Part shown: in pieces, positions 1 through 8,444 of the stretch
Numbering within the stretch: the stretch's first letter is position 1
Layout: each line of letters begins with the position of its first letter
Assembly (NCBI GenBank): GCA_021845505.1
Contig: JAJZVU010000013.1
Span: 22,956 to 86,955, forward strand
Reading direction: 5' to 3'
DNA: 64,000 bases
Source of the DNA: Pseudomonadota bacterium
GTDB lineage: Bacteria; Pseudomonadota; Gammaproteobacteria; Burkholderiales; Burkholderiaceae_C
Position numbers and translations under genes: made by a program
The notes under the pieces: generated by a model
The model's input: the letters and a program-made list of their open reading frames with translations, nothing else
Database searches by the model: none
What the model was told of the DNA's origin: nothing

Positions 1-249
1 GCCGACGGTGAACAGGTTGATGTGCTGGGTGCGCCCGGGCGTGCGCGACGCGAAGGCCAGCCGGCGCTGGCCGCACAGCACATTGATCGCGCTGGACTTG
101 CCGGCGTTGGATCGGCCCACGAAGGCCACCTCGGGCAGCCCGTGCTCGGGAAGCTGGCGCCATTCGGCGGCCGTGGTCAGGAACCTGGCCGACTGCAGCA
201 GCGCGCTGGTGTCGGCAGCCTGGCTGCTGGAATTCCCGATATTCGTCAT
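1..249 (-). CDS. engB: Ribosome biogenesis GTPase EngB/YsxC (5' part only)
   Basis: The first 83 codons of a TRAFAC-class GTPase needed for large-subunit ribosome assembly; the rest runs off the left edge of the window. The P-loop GRSNAGKSS lies at residues 45-53 and the following conserved [11 protein letters not shown] at 70-80, which is the family pattern. The family is usually about 200 residues. The ATG at 247-249 is the only sensible start, since the protein aligns from the short variable N-terminus onward. It is divergent from resB, an arrangement often seen in betaproteobacteria. Confidence 0.93.
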   Translation of the reverse strand, partial: MTNIGNSSSQAADTSALLQSARFLTTAAEWRQLPEHGLPEVAFVGRSNAGKSSAINVLCGQRRLAFASRTPGRTQHINLFTVG

Positions 250-678
250 GACTTATATATTGCTATCATCCGGGCATGTTAGTGCCGCACCGCCTGGCCG
301 GGTCTCCGGCGAACCTGGCTCCTCGTCCTTCCTGCAGGCCGGAACGCCGTCTGTCGGGCGGTCGCGGGGTGCCATCCGGGGTGCCATCCGGGGGGCCTGC
401 AAAGACCTTGTTGCGTCTGAGGCATTCGTTACCATCTCGTGAGTGCGCCTTTGCTATATTGCTCGGGTCGGGGTTCGCGGCCACAGTCCGTCCCGGATGC
501 CGGCGAATGAACCTTCGCGCGACCACCGGGCGCCCGGCTGCAGGGGCGCCTTGGGCCCGGTTCCTGCCGCAGGCCGCGCGGTGCTCCTCCCGCCCCGACC
601 CCTCGGGCCCGCGCTACCGCGGCCCGATCGCGTCCGCCGCGCGTCGCCTGCCCGCAACCGGGCTTTAGCTGGACATCG
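250..678. other. 429-bp engB/resB intergenic region
   Basis: No convincing gene is present. Two AT-rich islands stand out of the GC-rich background. At 261-269 TGC precedes TATCAT, and at 452-460 TGC precedes TATATT; both look like extended -10 elements on the plus strand, but neither has a good -35 hexamer. The second could serve the resB operon. The first island could instead hold the engB promoter on the other strand. A 12-bp unit GGGGTGCCATCC is repeated exactly twice at 366-389. Confidence 0.4.
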
Positions 679-2847
679 ATGTCTTCCACCTTCACCACCC
701 TGAGCACCTCCGGTCTGCAACTGCGTCGCGGTTCGCGCGCGTGGCGCAGCGGGGTGGAACTGCTGTCGTCGATGCGCTTCGCCATCGCCCTGCTGGTGGT
801 GGTGGCGATCGCCAGCATCATCGGCACCGTGCTGCAGCAGGGCGAGCCGCTGAACAACTACGTCGACCAGTTCGGGCCCTTCTGGACGGCCGTGTTCCAC
901 CGCCTGGACCTGTTCAACGTCTACAGCTCGTGGTGGTTCCTGCTGATCATGGGCGTGCTGGTGGTGTCGACCACCTTGTGCCTGGTGCGCAACACGCCGA
1001 AGATCCTGGCCGACCTGAAGAGCTACAAGACCCATGTGCGCGAGCAGGCGCTGCGCTCGCTGCCCGATCGCGCCGAAGCCACGCTGGCGCTGCCGCGCGA
1101 GCGCATGGTGCAGCAGGTGCAGGCCGGGCTGCGCAGCCGCGGCTGGCGCATGCGGGTGCAGGAAACCCCGGGCGGCACGCTGGTCGCGGCCAAGACCGGC
1201 GGCCTCAACCGCCTGGGATACATCCTGGCGCACAGCGCCTTCGTGCTCATCTGCATCGGCGGGCTGCTGGACGGCGACATGATGATCCGGTTGCAGATGC
1301 TGCTGACCGGCAAGAAGCTGCTGACCAGCAACATGCAGATCGCCCAGGTGCCTCCGCAGTACGTGCTGTCGGTGCACAACCCCAGCTTCCGCGGCAACCT
1401 GCAGATCCCGGAAGGCGGCAAGTCCAATACCGCGGTGCTGACCATCGGCGACGGCTCGGTGCTGCAGCCGCTGCCGTTCACCATCGCGCTGAAGAAATTC
1501 CGCGTCGACTACTACTCCACCGGCATGCCGCGGCTGTTCAAGAGCGACGTGCTGATCACCGACTCGCGTACCGGCAAGACCTTCCCCGCGGTGGTCAAGG
1601 TCAATGCCCCGCTGACCTACGATGGCGTGACCATCTTCCAGTCGGGGTTCCAGGACGGCGGGTCGCACCTGCAGCTCAAGGCGTGGCCGATGCGGGGTGC
1701 CGGCGACAAGCCCTTCGACCTGCGGGGCGATGTCGGCTCGTCGCGCCAGCTCAGCGACGGCCAGCAGTCGCTGACCCTGCAGTTGACCGGCTTCCGGGCG
1801 ATCAACGTGGAAAACCTGCACGGCGCGCAACAGGCCCGCAAGCCGGCTTCCCGCGGGCTGCTGGCCACGCTGGAGCACCACATGGGCGCCGCGGTGAGCG
1901 AGAACCCCAGCGACCGCCCGACCAACGTCGGCCCGGCGGTGATCTACAAGCTGCGCAACTCCGCCGGGCAGGCCGACGAATTCTTCAACTACATGCTGCC
2001 GATGCAGCTCGGCGGCATGTCGATGTTCGTCGCCGGAGAACGCAGCGAAGTGGGCGGGCAGTACCGCTACCTGCGCATCCCGGCCGATTCGCAAGGCCGC
2101 ATCGACGGCTGGATGCGCCTGCGCGGCGCGCTGCAGGATCCGAAGCTGCGTGCCGAGGCCGTCGACGCCTACGTGCGCGACGCGCTGCCTGCCGGCGTTT
2201 CGCCGACCCTGGCGCAGCAACTGCGCGAGACGGCCGGGCGCACGCTGGACGTGTTCGCCGGCGACATTCCCCGCGATCCGCGCACCGGCAAGCCCATGCT
2301 GAGCTCGCCCGGCGGCCTGCCGGCGCTGGCCGAATTCCTCCAGCACAACGTTCCCAAGGCCCAGCTCACCAAGGCGTCGAAGGTGTTCATCGAGGTGCTC
2401 AACGGCACGCTGTGGCAGCTCTGGCAGGTCGCGCGCCAGCAGGCCGGGCAGCCGCCGGCGAAGGCCGATGCAGCCGACCAGCGTTTTTTCAACGCCGCGG
2501 TGCTGGCGCTGTCCGACTCGATGTTCTACCCGGCGCCGCTGTACATGCAGCTGACCGGTTTCAAGCAGGTCGAGGCCAGCGTGTTCCAGGTGGCGCGCGC
2601 TCCGGGCAAGGTCATCGTGTACTTCGGCGCCGGGCTGCTCATCCTGGGCGTGTTCACCATGCTCTACATCCGCGAGCGCCGGGCCTGGTTCCTGGTCAAG
2701 GACGACCCGGAGCAGGGCAGCCAGACCCTGATGGCAATGAGTACGAATCGACGGACAATCGATTTCGAGCGTGAATTCGGCGCTCTGCGGGACGCCCTCC
2801 TGCAGTCCCCGGGCGGCAAGCCCGGGGGCGGCGCCGACCCAACCTGA
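679..2847 (+). CDS. resB: Cytochrome c biogenesis protein ResB
   Basis: A 722-residue ResB-family membrane protein of the system II cytochrome c synthase, which works with CcsB/CcsA to deliver and attach heme to apocytochromes outside the cytoplasmic membrane. Hydrophobic spans are visible near residues 33-50, 90-107 and 175-200, followed by a large periplasmic domain and a last membrane segment near 650-670 (VIVYFGAGLLILGVFTMLYI). The length fits betaproteobacterial ResB. It is followed after 14 bases by ccsB, so the two are an operon. Confidence 0.95.
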   Translation: MSSTFTTLSTSGLQLRRGSRAWRSGVELLSSMRFAIALLVVVAIASIIGTVLQQGEPLNNYVDQFGPFWTAVFHRLDLFNVYSSWWFLLIMGVLVVSTTLCLVRNTPKILADLKSYKTHVREQALRSLPDRAEATLALPRERMVQQVQAGLRSRGWRMRVQETPGGTLVAAKTGGLNRLGYILAHSAFVLICIGGLLDGDMMIRLQMLLTGKKLLTSNMQIAQVPPQYVLSVHNPSFRGNLQIPEGGKSNTAVLTIGDGSVLQPLPFTIALKKFRVDYYSTGMPRLFKSDVLITDSRTGKTFPAVVKVNAPLTYDGVTIFQSGFQDGGSHLQLKAWPMRGAGDKPFDLRGDVGSSRQLSDGQQSLTLQLTGFRAINVENLHGAQQARKPASRGLLATLEHHMGAAVSENPSDRPTNVGPAVIYKLRNSAGQADEFFNYMLPMQLGGMSMFVAGERSEVGGQYRYLRIPADSQGRIDGWMRLRGALQDPKLRAEAVDAYVRDALPAGVSPTLAQQLRETAGRTLDVFAGDIPRDPRTGKPMLSSPGGLPALAEFLQHNVPKAQLTKASKVFIEVLNGTLWQLWQVARQQAGQPPAKADAADQRFFNAAVLALSDSMFYPAPLYMQLTGFKQVEASVFQVARAPGKVIVYFGAGLLILGVFTMLYIRERRAWFLVKDDPEQGSQTLMAMSTNRRTIDFEREFGALRDALLQSPGGKPGGGADPT

Positions 2848-2861
2848 GAAGGACCCGAGCG

Positions 2862-4274
2862 ATGGAACTGACAAGCAAGCACCCGGTCATCGACCTCGAT
2901 GGCGTCAAGCCCGAGCCCACGCAGTCCGGCCCGCTGGCCTACCTGCGCCGCCGTAGCGTCTACGACTGGGTCTACCTGGCCTTGATCGCAGGCGGAGACG
3001 GCTACGTGCTGCACCGCTTCGGCGCGTCGATGGGCTACTGGGTGCAACTCATCCTGCTCGGCGCCACCACGGCCTTGCTGCTGCTGGGCTGGGGCTGGGG
3101 GGCGATCCGCAACCTGGCGGTCGCGGTGGCCGCGCTGTCGCTGCTGGGAATCAGCCAGTACTACGGCCCCGGCGGGGTCGCGGTGCTGGCGCGTGGCGAC
3201 CAGAATTTCCTGCTCAAGTTCTTCCTGTCCAGCCAGACCGCGATCCTCTGGATGGCCCTGCTGATCTTCCTGTCGACCGCGAGCTACTGGGTGGGCATGT
3301 TCAGCAAGGCCGGCGCTTCCACCGATGGCACGATGGTGCGCGATGCCTCGGGCTGGCAGTCGAACTTCCCGCAGTACTTCGGGTCGCGGCTGGCGTGGGT
3401 CGCGGTGACCATGGCGCTGACCGGCACGATGATGCGCTGGTTCGAGAGCTACCTGGTCGGCCCCGACGTCGGGCACATCCCGCTGTCGAACCTGTACGAA
3501 GTGTTCGTGCTGTTCTCCTGGCTGACCACCACCCTGTACCTGTATTTCGAGCACAAGTACCGCACCCGTTCGATGGGCGCCTTCGCGATGCTGATCGTCA
3601 GCGCCGCGGTGGGCTTCCTGCTGTGGTTCAGCCTGGTGCAGGGGCAGTCGCAGATCGAGCCGCTGGTTCCCGCGCTGCAGAGCTGGTGGATGAAGCTCCA
3701 CGTTCCGGCGAACTTCGTCGGCTACGGCTGTTTTTCGATCGCCGCGATGATCGGCTTCGCGTACCTGGTGAAAGTCAACGGCCAGGAAAGCTCGTGGTGG
3801 AAGCTGGCTCCCCTGTGGTTGCTGGGCTTCGTGATGTTCTTCGAGCCGCTGGTGTTCCGCCAGGGCGGGATTTCCGAATACTGGGGCGTGTTCGCCGGAG
3901 TCTCCGCGCTGGCCGTGGGGGGGATCCTGTACGGCCGTCGCCGCATCGCCGCCCACCTGCCTGCGCTCGACGTCATGGACGACGTGATGTACAAGGCGAT
4001 CGCCATCGGATTCACCTTCTTCACCATCGCGACCATCCTGGGAGCGCTGTGGGCGGCGCAGGCCTGGGGCGGCTACTGGAGCTGGGACCCGAAGGAAACC
4101 TGGGCGCTGATCGTCTGGCTGAACTACGCGGCCTGGCTGCACCTGCGGCTGATGAAGGGACTGCGCGGCCAGGTCGCCGCCTGGTGGGCGCTGACCGGGC
4201 TGCTGGTCACGACCTTCGCCTTCCTCGGCGTGAACATGTTCCTCTCCGGCCTGCATTCCTACGGCAAGCTCTGA
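2862..4274 (+). CDS. ccsB: Cytochrome c biogenesis protein CcsB (CcsA/ResC family)
   Basis: A 470-residue polytopic membrane protein, the heme-handling partner of ResB in system II cytochrome c maturation. The tryptophan-rich heme-binding signature WGGYWSWDPKETW is at residues 402-414, followed by conserved hydrophobic helices to the C-terminus. GAGAAGGACC just upstream can act as ribosome binding site. A strong hairpin lies about 40 bases after the stop and probably ends the resB-ccsB transcript. Confidence 0.96.
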   Translation: MELTSKHPVIDLDGVKPEPTQSGPLAYLRRRSVYDWVYLALIAGGDGYVLHRFGASMGYWVQLILLGATTALLLLGWGWGAIRNLAVAVAALSLLGISQYYGPGGVAVLARGDQNFLLKFFLSSQTAILWMALLIFLSTASYWVGMFSKAGASTDGTMVRDASGWQSNFPQYFGSRLAWVAVTMALTGTMMRWFESYLVGPDVGHIPLSNLYEVFVLFSWLTTTLYLYFEHKYRTRSMGAFAMLIVSAAVGFLLWFSLVQGQSQIEPLVPALQSWWMKLHVPANFVGYGCFSIAAMIGFAYLVKVNGQESSWWKLAPLWLLGFVMFFEPLVFRQGGISEYWGVFAGVSALAVGGILYGRRRIAAHLPALDVMDDVMYKAIAIGFTFFTIATILGALWAAQAWGGYWSWDPKETWALIVWLNYAAWLHLRLMKGLRGQVAAWWALTGLLVTTFAFLGVNMFLSGLHSYGKL

Positions 4275-4312
4275 CGCGGGACGGGGCTCGGCCCCGGGCT
4301 GTCGCAACCCCG

Positions 4313-4336
4313 AAGGCCCGCGCGTGCGCGGGCCTT
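4313..4336 (+). terminator. Hairpin after ccsB
   Basis: AAGGCCCGCG and CGCGGGCCTT form a perfect 10-bp stem around a 4-base loop, followed by TGTA. The short T tail makes it a plausible but weak intrinsic terminator for resB-ccsB, separating it from msrPQ. Confidence 0.6.
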
Positions 4337-4481
4337 TGTACTGGGCGCGGGGCCTAATACTTATGCTGGCTGTAGGGTTGAAATCCCGACGCTAAGGTTC
4401 CAGCGCGACGACCGGGCCGGCCGGCACGCCGGCCTGGCGGCGGCATCCGGCAGCGCCGGGCACGCTCGAGGAGCACAGGTC

Positions 4482-5465
4482 ATGAACAAGTGGCAACAGC
4501 AGGGTTTCGAACATCCGGTGCCGTCGGACATCACCCCGCAGACGGTGTACCGCGCGCGCCGCGCGCTGCTCGGCGCGGCCGGCGCGGGCGCGCTGGCCGC
4601 GATGCTGCCGCAGGCGCGGGCGCTGGAAGTGGCGCCGCAGGGCCGGCTGCCGCGCCTGGCAGCCGAGCGCAACGCCGAGTACTCGACTTCGGAAAAGCGC
4701 ACTCCGTACGACGACGTCACCACCTACAACAACTTTTACGAATTCGGCACCAGCAAGAGCGCCCCGGCGCGCAATTCCGGCAGCCTGCGCACCCGGCCGT
4801 GGAGCGTGGTCGTCGAAGGCGAGGTGCAGCGCCCGCGCACGTTTTCGATCGAGGAACTGCTGCGCCTGGCGCCGATGCAGGAGCGCATCTATCGCCACCG
4901 CTGTGTCGAAGGCTGGTCGATGGTGATCCCCTGGATCGGCTATCCGCTGTCGGCGCTGCTGGAGCGGGTGCAGCCGACCTCGGCTGCGCGCTTCGTCGAG
5001 TTCATCACCCTGCACGATCCGGCGCAGATGCCGGGCCAGAACTCGTCGATCCTGCAGTGGCCCTACCTGGAGGGCTTGCGGATCGACGAGGCGATGCATC
5101 CGCTGACCCTGCTGAGCTTCGGGCTGTACGGCGAAGTGCTGCCGAACCAGGACGGCGCCCCGCTGCGCATGGTGATCCCGTGGAAATACGGCTTCAAGGG
5201 AGGCAAGTCCATCGTGCGCATCCGTCTGGTGCGCAAGCAGCCGCTGACCTCGTGGATGCGCGCCGCGCCCAACTGGTACGGCTTCTATTCCAATGTCAAT
5301 CCCGAGGTCAGTCCGCAGGACTGGAGCCAGGCCTACGAGCGGCGCATCGGCCAGGGCTCGTTCGGCGGGTTGTTCACTCCGCGCATCCCGACCCGGCTGT
5401 TCAACGGCTACGGCGAACAGGTGGCGTACCTGTACAAGGGCATGAACCTGGTGAAGGACTTCTGA
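4482..5465 (+). CDS. msrP: Protein-methionine-sulfoxide reductase catalytic subunit MsrP (YedY)
   Basis: A 327-residue periplasmic molybdenum-cofactor enzyme that reduces methionine sulfoxide in envelope proteins, taking electrons from MsrQ. The N-terminus carries a twin-arginine pair (R26-R27) followed by a hydrophobic stretch rich in Ala and Gly, fitting Tat export. The molybdenum-ligand cysteine is C141 in YRHRCVEGWSMVIPW. The next gene, msrQ, starts one base after the stop, the usual pairing. Confidence 0.96.
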   Translation: MNKWQQQGFEHPVPSDITPQTVYRARRALLGAAGAGALAAMLPQARALEVAPQGRLPRLAAERNAEYSTSEKRTPYDDVTTYNNFYEFGTSKSAPARNSGSLRTRPWSVVVEGEVQRPRTFSIEELLRLAPMQERIYRHRCVEGWSMVIPWIGYPLSALLERVQPTSAARFVEFITLHDPAQMPGQNSSILQWPYLEGLRIDEAMHPLTLLSFGLYGEVLPNQDGAPLRMVIPWKYGFKGGKSIVRIRLVRKQPLTSWMRAAPNWYGFYSNVNPEVSPQDWSQAYERRIGQGSFGGLFTPRIPTRLFNGYGEQVAYLYKGMNLVKDF

Positions 5466-5466
5466 C

Positions 5467-6147
5467 ATGAACGCGCCGGCCCGCGGCGCCGCGGCGCGCG
5501 CGTCGCAGCGGCCGCTGGCTCCGGCCGCGCGGCTGCGCCGCGCGTTGCTGGCGTCGCCGGCGAGCAAGCCGGTGGTGTTCGTGCTGGCGCTGACTCCGCT
5601 GGGCGTGCTGGTCTGGCGCGGGCTGAGCATGCGCCTGGGCGCCAACCCGGAGCAGGCGGTGATCTGGACCACCGGGCTGTGGGCGTTGCGCCTGCTGATG
5701 CTCACGCTGGCGGTCACCCCGTTGCGCCAGCTCAGCGGGTGGAGCGAACTGGCACGCTTTCGCCGCATGTTGGGGTTGTTCGCGCTGTTCTACGTGCTGT
5801 TGCACTTTTTCTGCTATTTCGCGCTGGTCAACGACTTCAGCTGGCGCCGGGTGCTGCAGGACGCCGCGATCCACCCCTTCGTGCTGGCCGGCTTCAGCGC
5901 GCTGCTGCTGTTGCTGCCTCTGGCGGCCACCTCGACCCAAGGCATGATCCGTCGCCTGGGCGCGGCGCGCTGGCGGGCGCTGCACCGGCTGGTCTACCTG
6001 GTCGGGGTGCTGGCGGTGTTCCACTACTGGTGGGGCAAGCTGGCGAAGAACAACACCGCCGACCCCAAGGGCTACGCGCTGCTGCTGGCGCTGTTGCTGG
6101 GCTGGCGGCTGGCCTACGCGCTGCGGCGGCGGCTGCGGCGCGGCTGA
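5467..6147 (+). CDS. msrQ: Protein-methionine-sulfoxide reductase heme-binding subunit MsrQ (YedZ)
   Basis: A 226-residue multi-span membrane protein of the ferric-reductase-like family that binds heme b and passes quinol or flavin electrons to MsrP. Several hydrophobic helices are visible, with conserved histidines in the LHFFCYFALV, HPFVLAG, LHRLVYL and FHYWWG segments. It is one base from msrP and probably translated with it. It ends only 30 bases from the convergent lysA. Confidence 0.94.
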   Translation: MNAPARGAAARASQRPLAPAARLRRALLASPASKPVVFVLALTPLGVLVWRGLSMRLGANPEQAVIWTTGLWALRLLMLTLAVTPLRQLSGWSELARFRRMLGLFALFYVLLHFFCYFALVNDFSWRRVLQDAAIHPFVLAGFSALLLLLPLAATSTQGMIRRLGAARWRALHRLVYLVGVLAVFHYWWGKLAKNNTADPKGYALLLALLLGWRLAYALRRRLRRG

Positions 6148-6177
6148 CGCGGCGCCCCGCGATCGATCCAGCGCCTG

Positions 6178-7479
6178 TCAGTCGGCCGGCAGGCCGCGTT
6201 CGCAGCGCAGCAGGTCGTCCAGGGTTTCGCGCTCGCGCACCAGGTGGGCCTGCCCGCCGTCGACCAGCACCTCGGCGGCACGCCCTCGGGTGTTGTAGTT
6301 GGAGGCCATCGCCATGCCGTAGGCGCCGGCCGACAGGATGGCCAGCACGTCGCCTTCGCGCAGGTCGAGCATGCGCTCGCGCCCCAGCCAGTCGCCCGAT
6401 TCGCACACCGGGCCGACGATGTCGTAGCGCAGCGCATGGCCGGCTTCGCGCAGCACCGCCGGCTCGATGGCCTGCCAGGCCTCGTACAGCGCCGGGCGCA
6501 TCAGGTCGTTCATCGCCGCGTCGACCACCGCGAAATGGCGCTCCAGCGTGCTCTTGAGGGTGATCGCGCGGCACAGCAGCACCCCGGAATTGCCCACCAC
6601 CGAGCGCCCGGGCTCCACCAGCAGCGCGCGGTGCCCCTGGCCACGCGCGCGAAGGCGCTCGCTCAGCGCGGCGATCCACTCCCCGGGGGCGGGCGGGCTC
6701 TCGCCGGCGTAGCGGATGCCCAGTCCTCCGCCGAGGTCCAGATGGTGCAGCCGGATGCCGTCGTGCTCGATTTCGCGCACCAGTTCGAGCACCCGGTCCA
6801 GCGCGTCCAGGTAGGGATCGAGGGTGGTGATCTGCGAGCCGATGTGCACATCGATCCCCAGCACCCGCAGGTTGCGCAGTTGCGCGCAGCGGGCGTAGGC
6901 CTGGCGTGCCTGCGCCTGATCGATGCCGAACTTGCTGGTGCGCAGCCCGGTCGAAATGTAGGGATGGGTGCGCGGGTCGACGTCGGGGTTGACCCGCAGG
7001 CTGATCGGCGCCTGCACGCCGAGGCCTTCGGCCAGACGGTCGATGCGCTCGAGTTCGCTGGTCGACTCGACGTTGATGCACTGCACCCCGGCGCGCAGCG
7101 CGGCGAGGAGTTCGGCGTCGGTCTTGCCGACTCCCGAGAACACCACCTTGTCGGCCGAACCCCCGGCGTCCAGTACCCGCGCGAGTTCACCGCCGGACAC
7201 CACGTCGAAGCCCCAGCCGCGACGCTGCAGCAGTTGCAGGATGGCCTTGCTCGAGTTGGCCTTCACCGAATAGCGCAGCGCCAGCGGGTGGTCGCGCGCG
7301 GCGTCCTCGTATTGCCGCGCCGCCTGCTCGATGGCGGCGCGCGAATACACATACAGCGGCGTGCCGAAACGCCGGGCCAGTTCGTCGGCGCGCAGCGCCT
7401 CGATCATCAGGGTGTCGCCGCGGCGGACGATGTGCGGATGCCCGGGCAGGGCGTCGACTGGGCGGGAAGGGTCGGACAT
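6178..7479 (-). CDS. lysA: Diaminopimelate decarboxylase
   Basis: A 433-residue PLP enzyme that decarboxylates meso-diaminopimelate to L-lysine, the last step of lysine synthesis. The PLP lysine is K73 in RYSVKANSS. The glycine-rich phosphate loop DLGGGLGI and the active-site cysteine motif GPVCESGDWLG are present. The open frame extends upstream of the chosen ATG (MSDPSRP), but that extension is low-complexity and overlaps lptM, so it is rejected. It follows lptM in the same direction, a typical betaproteobacterial pair. Confidence 0.95.
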   Translation of the reverse strand: MSDPSRPVDALPGHPHIVRRGDTLMIEALRADELARRFGTPLYVYSRAAIEQAARQYEDAARDHPLALRYSVKANSSKAILQLLQRRGWGFDVVSGGELARVLDAGGSADKVVFSGVGKTDAELLAALRAGVQCINVESTSELERIDRLAEGLGVQAPISLRVNPDVDPRTHPYISTGLRTSKFGIDQAQARQAYARCAQLRNLRVLGIDVHIGSQITTLDPYLDALDRVLELVREIEHDGIRLHHLDLGGGLGIRYAGESPPAPGEWIAALSERLRARGQGHRALLVEPGRSVVGNSGVLLCRAITLKSTLERHFAVVDAAMNDLMRPALYEAWQAIEPAVLREAGHALRYDIVGPVCESGDWLGRERMLDLREGDVLAILSAGAYGMAMASNYNTRGRAAEVLVDGGQAHLVRERETLDDLLRCERGLPAD

Positions 7480-7553
7480 GGAGGCGGGGAGCGGGAAAAC
7501 GGGACTGGATCGGGCGCCGGCGCCGCGCTGCCGGGATGCCGCAGCGCGCTCGC

Positions 7554-7766
7554 TCAGCGCCCGCCGAGCCGGGGCGACTCGGGCTGCGCGGGTGTTGCGG
7601 GAGAGGCCGCGCTGGCCGGCCGTGCCGGCTTGGCTTGCGGCGGCAGATACAGCGGACCAGGCTGGCCGCAGCCGCACAGCGCGACGGTTGCGGCCAGCGC
7701 GGCCAAGCCAGCAGCCGCATGCCGCACAGGGCCGCGTCGGGCTCCTAGAATGCGCTGATCCGACAT
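7554..7766 (-). CDS. lptM: LPS-assembly lipoprotein LptM (YifL-like)
   Basis: A 70-residue small lipoprotein. After a short basic N-terminus and a hydrophobic stretch comes the lipobox LCGC with C33 as the probable lipidated cysteine, directly followed by GQPGPLYLPPQ, the family hallmark (G-x-x-GPLYLP). LptM homologues help the outer-membrane LptD translocon mature. The C-terminal half is Pro/Ala-rich and unconserved. It is divergent from cyaY and 74 bases upstream of lysA. Confidence 0.88.
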   Translation of the reverse strand: MSDQRILGARRGPVRHAAAGLAALAATVALCGCGQPGPLYLPPQAKPARPASAASPATPAQPESPRLGGR

Positions 7767-7806
7767 ATTTTCCAGTGTAGCAAGCGGGACCGTCGACGGG
7801 CCCCGC

Positions 7807-7820
7807 GACCCGATCGGGTC
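7807..7820. repeat. 14-bp perfect palindrome between lptM and cyaY
   Basis: GACCCGATCGGGTC reads the same on both strands and sits in the 72-base divergent gap between lptM and cyaY. It may be a regulator site or chance in GC-rich DNA. Confidence 0.35.
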
Positions 7821-7838
7821 GATCACCCGGACTCGCCC

Positions 7839-8168
7839 ATGGACCACCTTTCGCAATCGCAGTATCTGGATCTGGCCGAGCAGGCGCTGCGCGCGGTGGA
7901 AAGCGCCGCCGACGAGGCCGATGTCGATTCGCGGCGCGAAGGCTCGGTGCTGACCCTCGAACTCGACAATGCGGCGCAGGTGATCATCAACCTGCAGCCT
8001 CCGGTACAGGAGTTGTGGCTGGCGAGCAAGTCGGGGGCTTTCCATTTTCGGTACAGCCAGGGCCGTTGGCTGGATACCCGCGAAGGCCGCAGTTTTGCCG
8101 AACTGCTGCAGCAGGCGATCGGCGACCAGGGCGGGCCGCGGCTGGTGCTGGCGGGGCTGGCTGGCTGA
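7839..8168 (+). CDS. cyaY: Iron donor protein CyaY (frataxin)
   Basis: A 109-residue frataxin-family protein that binds iron and tunes the IscS-driven assembly of Fe-S clusters. The acidic first helix (ALRAVESAADEADVD) and the beta-sheet core (LTLELDN, VIINLQPPVQELWLAS, GAFHFRY) match the family, and the length is usual. It is divergent from lptM-lysA. The 276-base stretch that follows, before pilM, holds short GC-rich hairpins and a more AT-rich part from about 8280, probably the pilM promoter region. Confidence 0.94.
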   Translation: MDHLSQSQYLDLAEQALRAVESAADEADVDSRREGSVLTLELDNAAQVIINLQPPVQELWLASKSGAFHFRYSQGRWLDTREGRSFAELLQQAIGDQGGPRLVLAGLAG

Positions 8169-8444
8169 GGCCGGCGGGCCGCGCTGGCCCCCATCGACGC
8201 TGCGCTGCAGCGTGCGACTTGGGTATTTTGTAGGGGTTTTTCCGCTGTCAGCGGCGTATCCCCCCCCTGATTGCGTGGGTGATTTGCAACGAAAGCGCCC
8301 CGCAGGCCGGAAAAGTTCACGGTCTGCAAAATGGTTGTTGCTACGATCTGGAACAAACGCCGGTTTTTAGGATGAGGCGCATTCCCGGGTCGCGGCGCGC
8401 ACTTAGGGGCCAAAGCGGATGTTCTGGATCAACAGGGGGGCGAG

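Noticed and set aside
276..668. 130-codon open frame between engB and resB
   Set aside because: Arg/Pro-rich, low-complexity translation typical of GC-rich noncoding DNA; no domain or ribosome binding site.
7480..7677. Upstream extension of lysA
   Set aside because: It would overlap lptM and has unconserved Ala/Arg-rich sequence; the family starts near MSDPSRP.
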